64,000 nucleotides of DNA from CATQHD01 sp965243165 (GTDB lineage: Bacteria; Actinomycetota; Acidimicrobiia; Spongiisociales; Spongiisociaceae), in assembly GCA_965243165.1 (NCBI GenBank), contig OZ251535.1:806001-870000 (forward strand). Direction: 5' to 3'. The notes under the pieces were generated by a model. The model ran no database searches, was not told the DNA's origin, and worked only from the letters and a program-made list of their open reading frames with translations. Shown in pieces: positions 16,354-24,589 of this stretch. The stretch's first letter is position 1; every line of letters begins with the position of its first letter. Position numbers and translations under genes: made by a program.

Positions 16354-16518
16354 ATGGAAGTGCATATGTCGAGTTTCCGGCCCGGGGATGCGGGGAATGG
16401 AAGCGGGCGCCTGATCCGAGCAGGGGGTTCACTCAGGCGCCGGGCGGCGCCGGGGCGGGGTTGGATGCAGGAACCGGCGGCCGGCGGCGCGCGCGGCCGG
16501 GGGCTCCCTCATGAATAG
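16354..16518 (+). CDS. Possible small ORF upstream of udg
   Basis: A 54-codon frame starts at an ATG 9 bp after an exact AAGGAGG (16338-16344), the strongest ribosome-binding site in this stretch, and ends at a TAG overlapping the start region of udg. The peptide is rich in Gly, Arg and Ala and has no recognisable domain. It could act as a translational leader for udg, or the ribosome-binding site may be fortuitous. Confidence 0.3.
   Translation: MEVHMSSFRPGDAGNGSGRLIRAGGSLRRRAAPGRGWMQEPAAGGARGRGLPHE
16406..16441. repeat. Inverted repeat in the udg leader
   Basis: A perfect 9-bp inverted repeat, GGCGCCTGA ... TCAGGCGCC, separated by 18 bp, lies between the P1 peptidase and udg. It could form a hairpin in the RNA; no T tract follows, so it is not a normal terminator. 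Confidence 0.5.
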
Positions 16519-17203
16519 GAACGATCAGGGTCGTATGACCATGGCCGATGCGGAGGCTGTGGAGGCGCGGTTGGCCGAGCTGGCCGCCCAGGCCGCCGTC
16601 TGCACCGCCTGCCGCTTGAGTCAGGGGCGCACCCAAGCGGTGTTCGCCGACGGATCCGCCGGGGCCGACATCATGTTCATCGGCGAGGGTCCGGGTTATC
16701 ACGAGGACCGCCAGGGGCTGCCCTTCGTGGGCAAGGCGGGAATGCTGCTGGATCGGTTGCTGGACGGGGCGGGGCTCGACCGCCGGGGCGTCTACATCGC
16801 CAACGTGGTCAAGTGCCGGCCCCCCAACAACCGTGACCCCCGCCCCGACGAGATAGAGGCCTGCAAGCACTTCTTGGTCGAACAGATCCGGCTGGTGGAT
16901 CCGGCCGTGGTGATGACCATGGGCAACTTCTCGACCAAGTTGCTGCTGAAGACCACCACCGGCATCACCAGGATGCGCGGGAAGGTCTTTGCCTGGTGGG
17001 GGAGGGTGGTGATCCCCACCTTCCACCCGGCGGCGGCGCTGCGGAGCGGCCCGGCCATGGTGGAGACCGTGCAGGCAGACCTCGAGTTGGCGGTCCGCAC
17101 GGTGCAGGAACGGAAGGCCGGCCCCGAATCCGGCGGCGGCGTCCCGGAGGGCGGGGCGGCGCCGGACGCCGCGCCGCAAGAGCAGCTCGGCCTGTTCGGA
17201 TGA
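16511..17203 (+). CDS. udg: Uracil-DNA glycosylase, family 4
   Basis: Removes uracil from DNA to start base-excision repair; family 4 enzymes carry a 4Fe-4S cluster. CTACRLS near residue 32 and CRPP...EACKHFL near residues 100-120 supply the four cysteines. GEGPG, the GLPFVGKAG loop and the C-terminal HPAAALR motif are all present. A low-complexity tail of about 35 residues ending in QLGLFG follows, recalling a sliding-clamp-binding peptide. The first ATG (16511) lies ten codons before MADAEAV at 16541, which is another possible start. The stop overlaps tsaE by ATGA. Confidence 0.9.
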   Translation: MNRNDQGRMTMADAEAVEARLAELAAQAAVCTACRLSQGRTQAVFADGSAGADIMFIGEGPGYHEDRQGLPFVGKAGMLLDRLLDGAGLDRRGVYIANVVKCRPPNNRDPRPDEIEACKHFLVEQIRLVDPAVVMTMGNFSTKLLLKTTTGITRMRGKVFAWWGRVVIPTFHPAAALRSGPAMVETVQADLELAVRTVQERKAGPESGGGVPEGGAAPDAAPQEQLGLFG

Positions 17204-17682
17204 TCGCCGCGAAAGCGGCCTCGGCCGCCGAAACCCGCCGGCTGGGCCGGGCCTTGGCGTCCCTGGCGCACCGGGGCGACATCATCCTGCTGTGCGGACC
17301 CCTCGGCGCCGGCAAGTCGGTCATGGCGGCCGGGATCGCCGAGGGGTTGGGGATCGCCGAGGGGACGGCCTCTCCGAGCTTCGTCCTGGTGCGCACCTAC
17401 CGGGGCGGTTACATGCCGCTGGTGCACGCCGACGTCTACCGGGTCGGATCGTCGGGGGAGTTCGAGGACCTGGAGCTGGTGGAATCGGCCCGGGACGGGC
17501 TGCTGATGATCGAATGGGGGGATGCGGTGGCCGGATGGCTGCCCGACATCTACCTGACTGTGGTGCTGGAGGGGGCGGGGGACGAGGTGCGCACCATCCG
17601 GTTCGAGGGGCGCGGTCCGTGGTTGGACCGGCGGTTGGAGAGTTTGGCGGGGGGCGCGCCGAAGGGGCGGGCGCCGTGCTGA
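17200..17682 (+). CDS. tsaE: tRNA t6A biosynthesis ATPase TsaE
   Basis: A small P-loop ATPase (160 aa) that works with TsaB and TsaD in making N6-threonylcarbamoyladenosine at position 37 of ANN-decoding tRNAs. The Walker A is GPLGAGKS near residue 33, followed by ASPSFVLVRTY and HADVYRVG and the acidic IEWGD, all standard for the family. It starts at an ATG in a 4-bp overlap with udg and ends 7 bp inside tsaB, so the genes form one tightly packed operon. Confidence 0.93.
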   Translation: MIAAKAASAAETRRLGRALASLAHRGDIILLCGPLGAGKSVMAAGIAEGLGIAEGTASPSFVLVRTYRGGYMPLVHADVYRVGSSGEFEDLELVESARDGLLMIEWGDAVAGWLPDIYLTVVLEGAGDEVRTIRFEGRGPWLDRRLESLAGGAPKGRAPC

Positions 17683-18380
17683 TCCTCGGCATCGAGACCG
17701 CCGCCGGCGCCTCGTCGGCGGCCCTGGTGGAGGACCGGGAGGTGGCGGCTTCGGTGAGCCGGGCCGGCCGGAGGGGGCATGGTTCATTTCTCATCCCGGC
17801 CATAGACTTCTGCTTCGAACAGGCCGGGCGGCGGCCCCAGCAGCTGGACCTGGTGGTGGTGGACACCGGTCCGGGTCTGTTCACCGGCATCCGGGTGGGT
17901 CTGGCCACCGCCCAGGGTTTGGCCGCCATGCTGGGGGTCCCCATCATGGGAGCTTCCTCGCTCGATGCGCTGGCCCTGCAGGCCGCCACCGGGCGCCGCC
18001 ATATCTGGGCGGTGGTGGACGTGCGCCGGGGGGAGGCGGCGGTCGCCGGCTACCGGCCGGTGCCGGGGGGAGTGGTGATGGATTCCCCGCCCGAGCTGGT
18101 CCGCTACGAGCATTTCCGGGGGATACTGGCGTCCGACCCCGACGACGCCTTGGTGGTGGGGGACTGGGGGGTGCTGCCGTCAACGGTCCTGCGGGGGCTG
18201 CGCCGGGTCAGGACCGGGCGGCCCGTCTGTCCGTCGGCCGCTTCCCTGGCCGAGCTGGTGGCGTCTCGGGCGGAGCGGGGCGAGTACGGGCGGCCCGAGG
18301 AGGTGCGCCCCATGTACATGCGGGAGCCGGGCGTCACGCTGGGTTCGGTGCATCGCCGGGAGGGCGGCCTGTGGGAGTAG
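17676..18380 (+). CDS. tsaB: tRNA t6A biosynthesis protein TsaB
   Basis: Partner and scaffold of TsaD in t6A synthesis; an ASKHA-fold protein of 234 aa. It starts with a GTG giving LILGIETAAG, then VVVDTGPGLFTGIRVGLATAQ and SSLDALA, all typical. The C-terminal half is shorter and less conserved, as usual. It overlaps tsaE by 7 bp and rimI by 10 bp. Confidence 0.92.
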   Translation: MLILGIETAAGASSAALVEDREVAASVSRAGRRGHGSFLIPAIDFCFEQAGRRPQQLDLVVVDTGPGLFTGIRVGLATAQGLAAMLGVPIMGASSLDALALQAATGRRHIWAVVDVRRGEAAVAGYRPVPGGVVMDSPPELVRYEHFRGILASDPDDALVVGDWGVLPSTVLRGLRRVRTGRPVCPSAASLAELVASRAERGEYGRPEEVRPMYMREPGVTLGSVHRREGGLWE

Positions 18381-18874
18381 GGGAGGAGGGGATCCTGATC
18401 CGGAAGATGCGGTCCGGCGACCTGGACCAGGTGCTGGAGCTGGAACGGGCCGTCTTCAAGACGCCCTGGTCGCGGAAGGTGTTCGAGGACGAGATGGAAG
18501 CAGAAGGGCGTTCCTATCTGGTGGCGGAGCACAAAGGGCGGGTGGCCGGCTACGGGGGGCTGATGGTGATCGGCCCCGACGCCCACGTCAACACCCTGGC
18601 GGCTGTCCGTCCGGCGCCGGCCCCGGCGGTGGGCACCCGCCTCATGCTGGAGCTGGTGGCCCGCGGTTTGGCGGGGGGCGCCTCCCATCTGACCTTGGAG
18701 GTGCGGGCTTCCAACCGCCGGGCGCAGGAGTTCTACCGCAAGTTCGGAATGGGGCCGGTCGGCATCCGCAAGCACTACTACCAAGACGACGACGCCCTGA
18801 TCATGTGGGCGCACGACATCGACTCCGCCGAATACCGCGTTCGGCTGGACCGCATCGAAGAGGCCCTGCCGTGA
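18371..18874 (+). CDS. rimI: GNAT acetyltransferase RimI-like
   Basis: About 167 aa from a GTG start. RimI acetylates the N-terminal alanine of ribosomal protein S18 in other bacteria. IRKMRSGDLDQVLELE, FKTPWS, the NTLAAVRP strand and the C-terminal NRRAQEFYRKFGM all fit. The pyrophosphate-binding loop, normally R/Q-x-x-G-x-G/A, reads RPAPAPAVGTRLM here and is degenerate in its first half, so acetyl-CoA binding may be altered. It sits between tsaB and tsaD, its usual place, overlapping tsaD by GTGA. Confidence 0.88.
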   Translation: MGVGEEGILIRKMRSGDLDQVLELERAVFKTPWSRKVFEDEMEAEGRSYLVAEHKGRVAGYGGLMVIGPDAHVNTLAAVRPAPAPAVGTRLMLELVARGLAGGASHLTLEVRASNRRAQEFYRKFGMGPVGIRKHYYQDDDALIMWAHDIDSAEYRVRLDRIEEALP

Positions 18875-19875
18875 GCGGACCGACGGTTCTGGCCTTCGAG
18901 ACCTCCTGCGACGAGACGGCGGCGGCGGTGGTGGCGGGCCGCCGGGTGCTTTCCAACGTGCTGTCGTCCCAGGTCGAGGCCCACGCCCGCTTCGGGGGGG
19001 TGGTCCCCGAGGTGGCGGCCCGCGCCCATGTCGAGGCCATCCGCTCCCTCACCCACCGGGCGCTGGGGGAGGCGGGCGTCCACCCCGACGACCTAGACGG
19101 GATCGCCGCCACCCGGGGGCCGGGTCTGGCCGGGTCGCTGCTGGTGGGGTATTCCTTCGCCAAGGCCATGGCTTGGAGCAGGGGGCTGCCGTTCATAGGG
19201 GTGGACCACATGGAGGGCCATCTGTTCGCGCCCCGCCTGGATTTCGAGGATTTCCGGCCGCCGGCGGTGGTGCTGCTGGCTTCGGGCGGCCACAGCCAGG
19301 TGGTGCTGGTGCAGGGATGGGGCGACTACCGGGTGCTGGGCGAGACCATCGACGACGCCGCCGGGGAGGCATTCGACAAGCTGGCCCGGTTCATGGGGCT
19401 GGGTTTCCCGGGCGGCCCCGCCGTCGACGCCCTGTCGGAAGGGGGAGACCCGGACGCGGTCCGGTTCCCCCGAGCCCTGCCCGGCCGCCGCTATGACTTC
19501 TCTTTCTCCGGCCTCAAGACTTCGGTGGTGACCCGGCTCCAGAAAGCCAAGGAGGCGGGGACCCTGCCCTCCCGGGAGGACGCAGCCGCCTCCATCCAAG
19601 AGGCGATCGTGGATGTGCTGGTGCAGAAGACCATGAACGCAGTGGAGGACTGCGGGGTGGAAGCGGTGGGAGGGGGCGGGGGCGTCTTGGCCAACCGGCG
19701 GCTGCGGGTGCGCCTTCAGGAGGAGGCCGACCGGCGGGGCGTGGGCCTGTATTTGCCCAGGCCGGTGCTGTGCACCGACAACGGGGCGATGATCGGAGCG
19801 GCGGGCGCCCGCCGACTGCAGCGGGGCGAGACTACCGATTGGGCGTCCGAGGTAGACGTTTCGATGAAGCTCTAG
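18871..19875 (+). CDS. tsaD: tRNA t6A threonylcarbamoyltransferase TsaD
   Basis: Catalytic subunit that transfers the threonylcarbamoyl group to A37 of tRNA. 334 aa from a GTG that overlaps the rimI stop by 4 bp; an ATG further upstream lies inside rimI. Visible are ETSCDETAAAVV, the metal-binding VDHMEGHLFAP (H-x-x-x-H), LASGGHSQ, GEAFDKLARFMGL and FSFSGLKT. The usual C-terminal GGVAAN loop reads GGGGGVLAN. CTDNGAMIG contains the third metal ligand. Confidence 0.93.
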   Translation: MSGPTVLAFETSCDETAAAVVAGRRVLSNVLSSQVEAHARFGGVVPEVAARAHVEAIRSLTHRALGEAGVHPDDLDGIAATRGPGLAGSLLVGYSFAKAMAWSRGLPFIGVDHMEGHLFAPRLDFEDFRPPAVVLLASGGHSQVVLVQGWGDYRVLGETIDDAAGEAFDKLARFMGLGFPGGPAVDALSEGGDPDAVRFPRALPGRRYDFSFSGLKTSVVTRLQKAKEAGTLPSREDAAASIQEAIVDVLVQKTMNAVEDCGVEAVGGGGGVLANRRLRVRLQEEADRRGVGLYLPRPVLCTDNGAMIGAAGARRLQRGETTDWASEVDVSMKL

Positions 19876-19904
19876 AGGAGACTATCTCTCTTTGACCAGG
19901 CGAT

Positions 19905-19933
19905 TTGGCAGTCCGTTTCGGTATCTGCTAATT
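19905..19933 (+). promoter_or_regulatory. Putative groESL promoter
   Basis: TTGGCA (19905-19910), a 17-bp spacer and CTAATT (19928-19933) directly abut the CIRCE operator. The -10 box is weak, but the position relative to CIRCE is as expected. Confidence 0.45.
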
Positions 19934-19959
19934 TGGCGCTCGTAAGGCCTGAGTGCCAG
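19933..19959 (+). promoter_or_regulatory. CIRCE operator for HrcA
   Basis: TTGGCGCTC, a 9-bp spacer, then GAGTGCCAG. This differs from the CIRCE consensus (TTAGCACTC-N9-GAGTGCTAA) at two positions in each arm; the changes nearly preserve the inverted repeat. It lies 63 bp before groES. HrcA repression released by heat is the expected regulation. Confidence 0.88.
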
Positions 19960-19987
19960 CCCCCTGCCAGTGCGGCGGGGGCTTTTC
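19958..19987 (+). terminator. Terminator-like hairpin in the groES leader
   Basis: AGCCCCC and GGGGGCT form a 7-bp stem with a 12-nt loop followed by TTTCT, placed after CIRCE and before the groES ribosome-binding site. It could be the terminator of the upstream tsa operon or an attenuator in the heat-shock leader. Confidence 0.4.
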
Positions 19988-20022
19988 TGCCAGGCAGCGC
20001 AACCCACCAAGGAGGAGAAGGG

Positions 20023-20313
20023 ATGAATCTGAGGCCGCTCGGTGGCCGTGTGATCGTCAGGCCCAACGAGGACGACGAACAGCGCACGGCGTCGGGGCTC
20101 GTGATCCCCGACACAGCCAAGGAGAAGCCGCAGACCGGCGAGATCCTGGCTGTTGGACCAGGTGATCTGGACGACGACGGGGATCGCATCCCCCTCGACG
20201 TGGAGGTAGGCAACACGGTCGTCTACTCCAAGTACGCAGGCACCGAACTGAAGTACGAAGGCGAGGATTACCTGATCCTCGCGGCCCGCGACCTGCTGGC
20301 GATAGTCGGCTGA
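20023..20313 (+). CDS. groES: Co-chaperonin GroES
   Basis: The 10-kDa lid of the GroEL folding chamber, 96 aa. It starts at MNLRPLGGRVIVRPNE after a strong AAGGAGG; the open frame extends upstream into the leader but without family similarity. The mobile loop region (RTASGLVIPDTAKEK) and the C-terminal YLILAARDLLAIVG are present. It lies 34 bp before groEL under the same CIRCE-controlled promoter. Confidence 0.96.
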   Translation: MNLRPLGGRVIVRPNEDDEQRTASGLVIPDTAKEKPQTGEILAVGPGDLDDDGDRIPLDVEVGNTVVYSKYAGTELKYEGEDYLILAARDLLAIVG

Positions 20314-20347
20314 CGCGGCAGCCTGGCTTCGAGGAAGGAAAAACCAA

Positions 20348-21982
20348 ATGGCAGCAAAGGAACTTCGTTTCGACGAAGAAGCGCGGCGCGGTCTGGAGGC
20401 GGGCGTCAACAAGCTCGCCGACGTGGTCAAGGTGACCCTCGGCCCCAAGGGCCGCAACGTGGTGCTCGAGAAGAAGTGGGGCGCCCCGACCATCACCAAC
20501 GACGGGGTGACCATCGCCAAGGAGATCGAGTTCGACGACCCATGGGAGAACATGGGCGCTCAGCTCGCCAAGGAAGTGGCCACCAAGACCAACGACGTGG
20601 CCGGCGACGGGACCACCACCGCCACGGTGCTCGCCCAGGCCATGGTGCGGGAAGGGCTCCGCAACCTGGCGGCGGGCGCCAACCCCATGGGCCTCAAGCG
20701 GGGCATCGAGTCGGCGGTCTCCCAGGTCGTCTCGTTCATCGAGGACTTCTCCAAGGATGTGGAGACCACCGAAGAGATCGCCTCGGTGGCGGCCATCTCG
20801 GCGGCCGACGCCGAGATCGGCAGCGTCATCGCCGAGGCTTTCGAGCAGGCCGGCAAGGACGGGGTGATCACGGTCGAGGAAGGCCAGACCTTCGGGCTGG
20901 AGCTCGAGTTCACCGAGGGCATGCAGTTCGACAAGGGCTACATCTCGCCCTACTTCATCACCGACCCCGACTCCCAAGAGGCGGTGCTCGATGAGCCCTA
21001 CATCCTGATCGCCAACCAGAAGATCAGCTCGGTCAACGACATGCTCCCTGTGCTCGAGAAGATCATGCAGACCGGGCGTCCGCTGATGGTGCTGGCCGAG
21101 GATGTAGAGGGGGAGGCCCTGGCCACGCTGGTGGTCAACAAGATCCGGGGCACCTTCTCGTCTCTGGCGGTCAAGGCCCCCGGCTTCGGTGAGCGCCGCA
21201 AGGCCATGCTCCAGGACATCGCCATCCTCGCCGGCGGCACGGTGATCTCCGAAGAGGTCGGGTTGAAGCTCGACGGAGTGGCGATCGACATGCTGGGCCG
21301 GGCGCGCAAGGTGATCGTGTCCAAGGACGACACCACCATCGTGGACGGCGCCGGCGGCGAGTCGGACGTCAAGGCCCGCATCAAGCAGATCGAGCGGGAG
21401 ATCGAGAATACCGACTCCGACTGGGACCGCGAGAAGCTCCAGGAACGGCTGGCCAAGCTGGCCGGCGGGGTGGCGGTCATCAAGGTGGGCGCCGCCACCG
21501 AGGTGGAGCTCAAGGAGAAGAAGCACCGCATCGAGGACGCGGTGTCGGCCACCCGGGCGTCCGTGGAGGAAGGCATCGTGGCCGGCGGCGGGGTCACCCT
21601 TCTCCGAGCCCAACAGGCCGTAGACGGCTTGAACGGCGGGAGCTCCGACGAGGAGATCGGCCGGGCCATCGTCCGGCGGGCGCTCGAAGAGCCCATCCGC
21701 CAGATCGCCCTCAACGGCGGCTACGAAGCCGGAGTGGTGGTCAACCTGGTGCGGCAGGGCGAGAAGGGCTACGGCTTCAACGCCCTGACCGGCGAGTACG
21801 AGGATCTGCTGGAAGCAGGCATCCCCGATCCGGCCAAGGTAACCCGCTCCACGGTGCAGAACGCCGCTTCGATCGCGGGCCTGTTGCTCACCACCGAGGC
21901 CTTGGTGGCGGAGCACAAGGAGGATCCCCCGCCCGGGGGCGGCCCTCACGGGCACGGCGGCGGTCCGGGCATGGACTTCTAG
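20348..21982 (+). CDS. groEL: Chaperonin GroEL
   Basis: A 60-kDa ATP-dependent chaperonin subunit, 544 aa. The ATP-binding GDGTTTATVLAQ, VTLGPKGRNVVLEKK, the apical-domain core and the hinge motifs GGVAVIKVGAATE and RASVEEGIVAGGG are complete. The C-terminal tail is GGGPHGHGGGPGMDF, a Gly/His-rich version of the usual GGM tail; histidine-rich tails are known in actinobacterial GroEL1. No second groEL copy is in the window. Confidence 0.97.
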   Translation: MAAKELRFDEEARRGLEAGVNKLADVVKVTLGPKGRNVVLEKKWGAPTITNDGVTIAKEIEFDDPWENMGAQLAKEVATKTNDVAGDGTTTATVLAQAMVREGLRNLAAGANPMGLKRGIESAVSQVVSFIEDFSKDVETTEEIASVAAISAADAEIGSVIAEAFEQAGKDGVITVEEGQTFGLELEFTEGMQFDKGYISPYFITDPDSQEAVLDEPYILIANQKISSVNDMLPVLEKIMQTGRPLMVLAEDVEGEALATLVVNKIRGTFSSLAVKAPGFGERRKAMLQDIAILAGGTVISEEVGLKLDGVAIDMLGRARKVIVSKDDTTIVDGAGGESDVKARIKQIEREIENTDSDWDREKLQERLAKLAGGVAVIKVGAATEVELKEKKHRIEDAVSATRASVEEGIVAGGGVTLLRAQQAVDGLNGGSSDEEIGRAIVRRALEEPIRQIALNGGYEAGVVVNLVRQGEKGYGFNALTGEYEDLLEAGIPDPAKVTRSTVQNAASIAGLLLTTEALVAEHKEDPPPGGGPHGHGGGPGMDF

Positions 21983-21999
21983 ACCTCCCCTCCCCCCGA

Positions 22000-22037
22000 A
22001 GAGCGGCCCGCCTCCCCCGGCGGGCCGCTCTCTTTTG
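22000..22037 (+). terminator. Rho-independent terminator after groEL
   Basis: A perfect 13-bp stem (AGAGCGGCCCGCC / GGCGGGCCGCTCT) with a 6-nt loop is followed by CTTTTG, 18 bp after the groEL stop. This is the strongest terminator in the window. Confidence 0.9.
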
Positions 22038-22142
22038 CCGCCGCCCCGCCCGGCCTTCTTGCCAGGTCCGGAGGATATGCCATGCACCCGCACGCATTCC
22101 CCCCATTCCCGCCTCCCGAACATGAAGAAATTGGGAGGGGAG

Positions 22143-22195
22143 TTACCCCGAGTTGTTACCTCGGGTCAGAAGAGATGCAGGCGCGTTCATTTGCC
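22143..22195 (-). repeat. Partial copy of the dispersed repeat at the nucleoside hydrolase 3' end
   Basis: On the minus strand GCATCTCTTCTGACCCGAGG followed by TAACAAC matches the 5' core of the repeat also found at 23.2, 24.6, 29.8, 31.3 and 44.7 kb. The 3' core (TGAACCGG) is not seen at the expected distance. Confidence 0.5.
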
Positions 22196-23144
22196 GTTCC
22201 CACCTTTCGGAACTATCGGGGCCGGGCGCGGCGGCGGCGTACACCATCTGTTTGAAACGATGGATGTCTATCGATCGCACGACCTCGGTGTTGGGCGGGT
22301 TGCCGGTCACGCGGAGGTCGTCCACGACGGACATGCCCCGGGTCAGAGGACTTTCAGACTCGATCTCTACGTAGCGGCGGCCGGAGCGGATGACCACCCT
22401 TTCCTTGTCGAGGGCGACCGCCATAGCGGTTGGGTCGGGCAGCTCCAGCCTCTCTCCGCCCAAGCGTTTGATCGACTCGACGGCGGCGGCGCTGCAGTCG
22501 ATGAAGAAATGCCCCAGCTCGGTGCCGAGCGCCTTGAACGCCCGCTGTTCGTCTTCGGTGAATCCGGCTTCGCCCCGGCATATCTCCCAGCCGACCATCT
22601 CGATGGGCAGGCCGGAGGCGAACACGATGCGGGCGGCGTGCGGGTCGAACCACAGGTTGAACTCGGCGGCTGGCGTGACGTTGCCCACCGTATTTGCAGT
22701 CCCGCCCATCACCACACAGCGTCCTACCAGCCCGACGATGTCAGGCGCCGTACGGAGGGCCTCCGCCGCGTTGGTGAGGGGGCCGAGGGTCACCAGGGTG
22801 ACGCCTGGATTGGCGCGGATGTGTTCGATCAAAGCGGTCACTCCGTCGGTGTCCTCGGGGGTTCGGGCGGGCGGCGGGTAGCCCTGGCCGCCGAGGCCGT
22901 CCTCGCCGTGGAACGAAGTGGCGTAGCCGGCTTCCACTTCCAGCGGGGCGGCTGCTCCTTGGTATACGGGGACATCGGCGCCGCACAGCTCGGCGGTGTA
23001 GAGGGCGTTGGTTGTGCACTGACCCACCGGGCAATTGCCGGCCACCGTGGTGATGGCCGCCACCTCAGCGCCGGGATGACGCAGCGCCATCGCCAAGGCC
23101 ACCGCATCATCGGAGGCGGTGTCGGTGTCGATGATCATTCGCAC
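22143..23144 (-). CDS. Inosine-uridine preferring nucleoside hydrolase
   Basis: Cleaves N-glycosidic bonds of nucleosides to give base and ribose. 333 aa. The Ca-binding DTDTASDDAVAL (D-x-D-x-x-x-D-D) is at the N terminus, followed by TTVAGNCPVGQ, VTLGPLTNAAEAL and EFNLWFDPHAAR, all classic IunH/CU-NH motifs. The last 15 codons (NAPASLLTRGNNSG) lie on a partial copy of the dispersed intergenic repeat, so the original C terminus may have been altered. The ribokinase gene lies upstream on the same strand, giving a nucleoside to ribose to ribose-5-phosphate route. Confidence 0.92.
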   Translation of the reverse strand: MRMIIDTDTASDDAVALAMALRHPGAEVAAITTVAGNCPVGQCTTNALYTAELCGADVPVYQGAAAPLEVEAGYATSFHGEDGLGGQGYPPPARTPEDTDGVTALIEHIRANPGVTLVTLGPLTNAAEALRTAPDIVGLVGRCVVMGGTANTVGNVTPAAEFNLWFDPHAARIVFASGLPIEMVGWEICRGEAGFTEDEQRAFKALGTELGHFFIDCSAAAVESIKRLGGERLELPDPTAMAVALDKERVVIRSGRRYVEIESESPLTRGMSVVDDLRVTGNPPNTEVVRSIDIHRFKQMVYAAAAPGPDSSERWERQMNAPASLLTRGNNSG

Positions 23145-23164
23145 GGCCCGACTCTACCCTGATT

Positions 23165-23385
23165 GTTCAGATTCAGTTCGGTTCCGTTCAGAGAATAGGG
23201 GTAGGGCGGTCAGATGAAAGACGCGCTTGCATCCCTTCTGGCCTTCGGTGATAACAGTGAGAAGCTGTCTGATCAGAATGTGAGGTCCGCCCATTGGGTG
23301 GAACGCCGTCGGTTCAGCTCGGGGGTTGGGAATTTGTGCAGTCTGGATGAACCGGCGCGGGCGGGCGGCCCGACCGCCCCGGGTG
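23165..23385 (+). repeat. Dispersed intergenic repeat, copy 1 (plus orientation)
   Basis: The 5' core has GCATCCCTTCTGGCC, GGTGATAACAGTGAG and GTCTGATCAGAA. The 3' core has GATGAACCGGCGCGGGCGGG 113 bp after the CTTCTG. The same two blocks at nearly the same distance occur in other gaps. The gap 23145-23405 holds no supported gene. Confidence 0.7.
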
Positions 23386-23405
23386 GGACGAACGAGCAGG
23401 GCGGC

Positions 23406-24317
23406 TCAGCCCGCCCGCCCCTCGAGCAGCGGAAACGCTCGGTCGAGCTCGTCTCGGAAGGGGAAGCCGTCAAGCGCCCCGGCCCTGGTCACGGCGAACG
23501 CCCCTGCCCGCAGACCCAGTCTGATCCCGGCTTCCACGTTCCGTTCCGCCGTTCCCACGGCCAAGCCTCCGTTGAAGGCGTCCCCCGCCCCGGTGGTGTC
23601 CAAGGCGCGGGCGGGGGCGGCGGGATAGCTGCGGATTCGGCCTCCTCTCAACCGCACTGCGCCCTCCGCGCCCTTGGTGACGATCACCTCCAAGCCTTGC
23701 GTGTGTTCCTCGGGGCCGAGGCCGCGGCCGGCCTGCCCGGCACCGAAAAGCTCGTCCATCTCGTGCTGGTTGGGGGTGAGGATGTCGATGAACTGCCAGG
23801 CCTCGTCGGGCAGAGGGGCGGCGGGGGCGGGGTTGAGGATCACGGTCGTCCCGGACCGCCGGGCGATGGAAGCCGCTGCCAGGAAGGCGTCCAGGGGAGT
23901 TTCGAGCTGGGCGAGCAGCACGTCGGCGGCGGCTATGGACTTGCTGCATTTCTCGACCATGGCGGGGGTGAGCAGCAGGTTGGCGCCCGGGGCCGCCGCG
24001 ATCTGGTTCTCCCCCCGGGCATCGACCACGATTAGGGCCGCGCCGGTTGGCCCGTCTACCTCGGCCAGCCCGGCGGTGTCCACTCCTTCGGCGGTCAGCA
24101 GCCTGCGGGCGGCGGCCCCGAACTCATCGCCGCCGACCGCCCCGATGAAGCTCACCTCCGCTCCCAGACGCCGGGCGGCGACAGCCTGGTTGGATCCCTT
24201 GCCTCCCGGGCCCTGGTGGAAGGACCGCCCCAGGACCGTCCGCCCCGGTTCCGGCAGCCGGTCTGACATCACCGTCAGATCCATGTTGAACGAACCGAGC
24301 ACGGCTATCGACGGCAT
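23406..24317 (-). CDS. rbsK: Ribokinase, PfkB family
   Basis: Phosphorylates ribose to ribose-5-phosphate. 303 aa from the ATG giving MPSIAVLGSFNMD; upstream codons in the open frame lack similarity. GPGGKGSNQAVAARRLG (PfkB signature 1), ILNPAPA, LTPNQHE and the C-terminal ATP/anion-hole motif DTTGAGDAFNGGLA with the catalytic Asp are present. It lies in the same direction as the nucleoside hydrolase, separated by a copy of the dispersed repeat. Confidence 0.93.
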   Translation of the reverse strand: MPSIAVLGSFNMDLTVMSDRLPEPGRTVLGRSFHQGPGGKGSNQAVAARRLGAEVSFIGAVGGDEFGAAARRLLTAEGVDTAGLAEVDGPTGAALIVVDARGENQIAAAPGANLLLTPAMVEKCSKSIAAADVLLAQLETPLDAFLAAASIARRSGTTVILNPAPAAPLPDEAWQFIDILTPNQHEMDELFGAGQAGRGLGPEEHTQGLEVIVTKGAEGAVRLRGGRIRSYPAAPARALDTTGAGDAFNGGLAVGTAERNVEAGIRLGLRAGAFAVTRAGALDGFPFRDELDRAFPLLEGRAG

Positions 24318-24589
24318 GCGCTCAGGATACGCGTCCGTTCGGCTGGACATTACATGAAGAGGGCAGCCGGCTTGCGGGGGGGGGGGGGAAAGGGGCCGCT
24401 GGTTCATGTTGTGTCACACGCCTCTCGTACGATGGGCTGTACAAATGGTGCGAACACCGCCGCGCTGTCGGTTCGAACAGAGGTGATAAGGTGAGGCGCT
24501 CGGCGCCGCGTCCTTTGGCAGGCAGTGCGCTCAGGGCGGGGGAGGGTGCCGCGTCAGGCCGCAGGCCGTGATCCGGATCGGTTGTTCAC

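Noticed and set aside
20057..22123. A 688-codon open frame on the minus strand opposite groESL
   Set aside because: Shadow of groES and groEL, without similarity or a ribosome-binding site.
24370..24390. G-homopolymer near 24376 as a phase-variation tract
   Set aside because: It is upstream of the ribokinase start and not in a promoter or coding context I can support.
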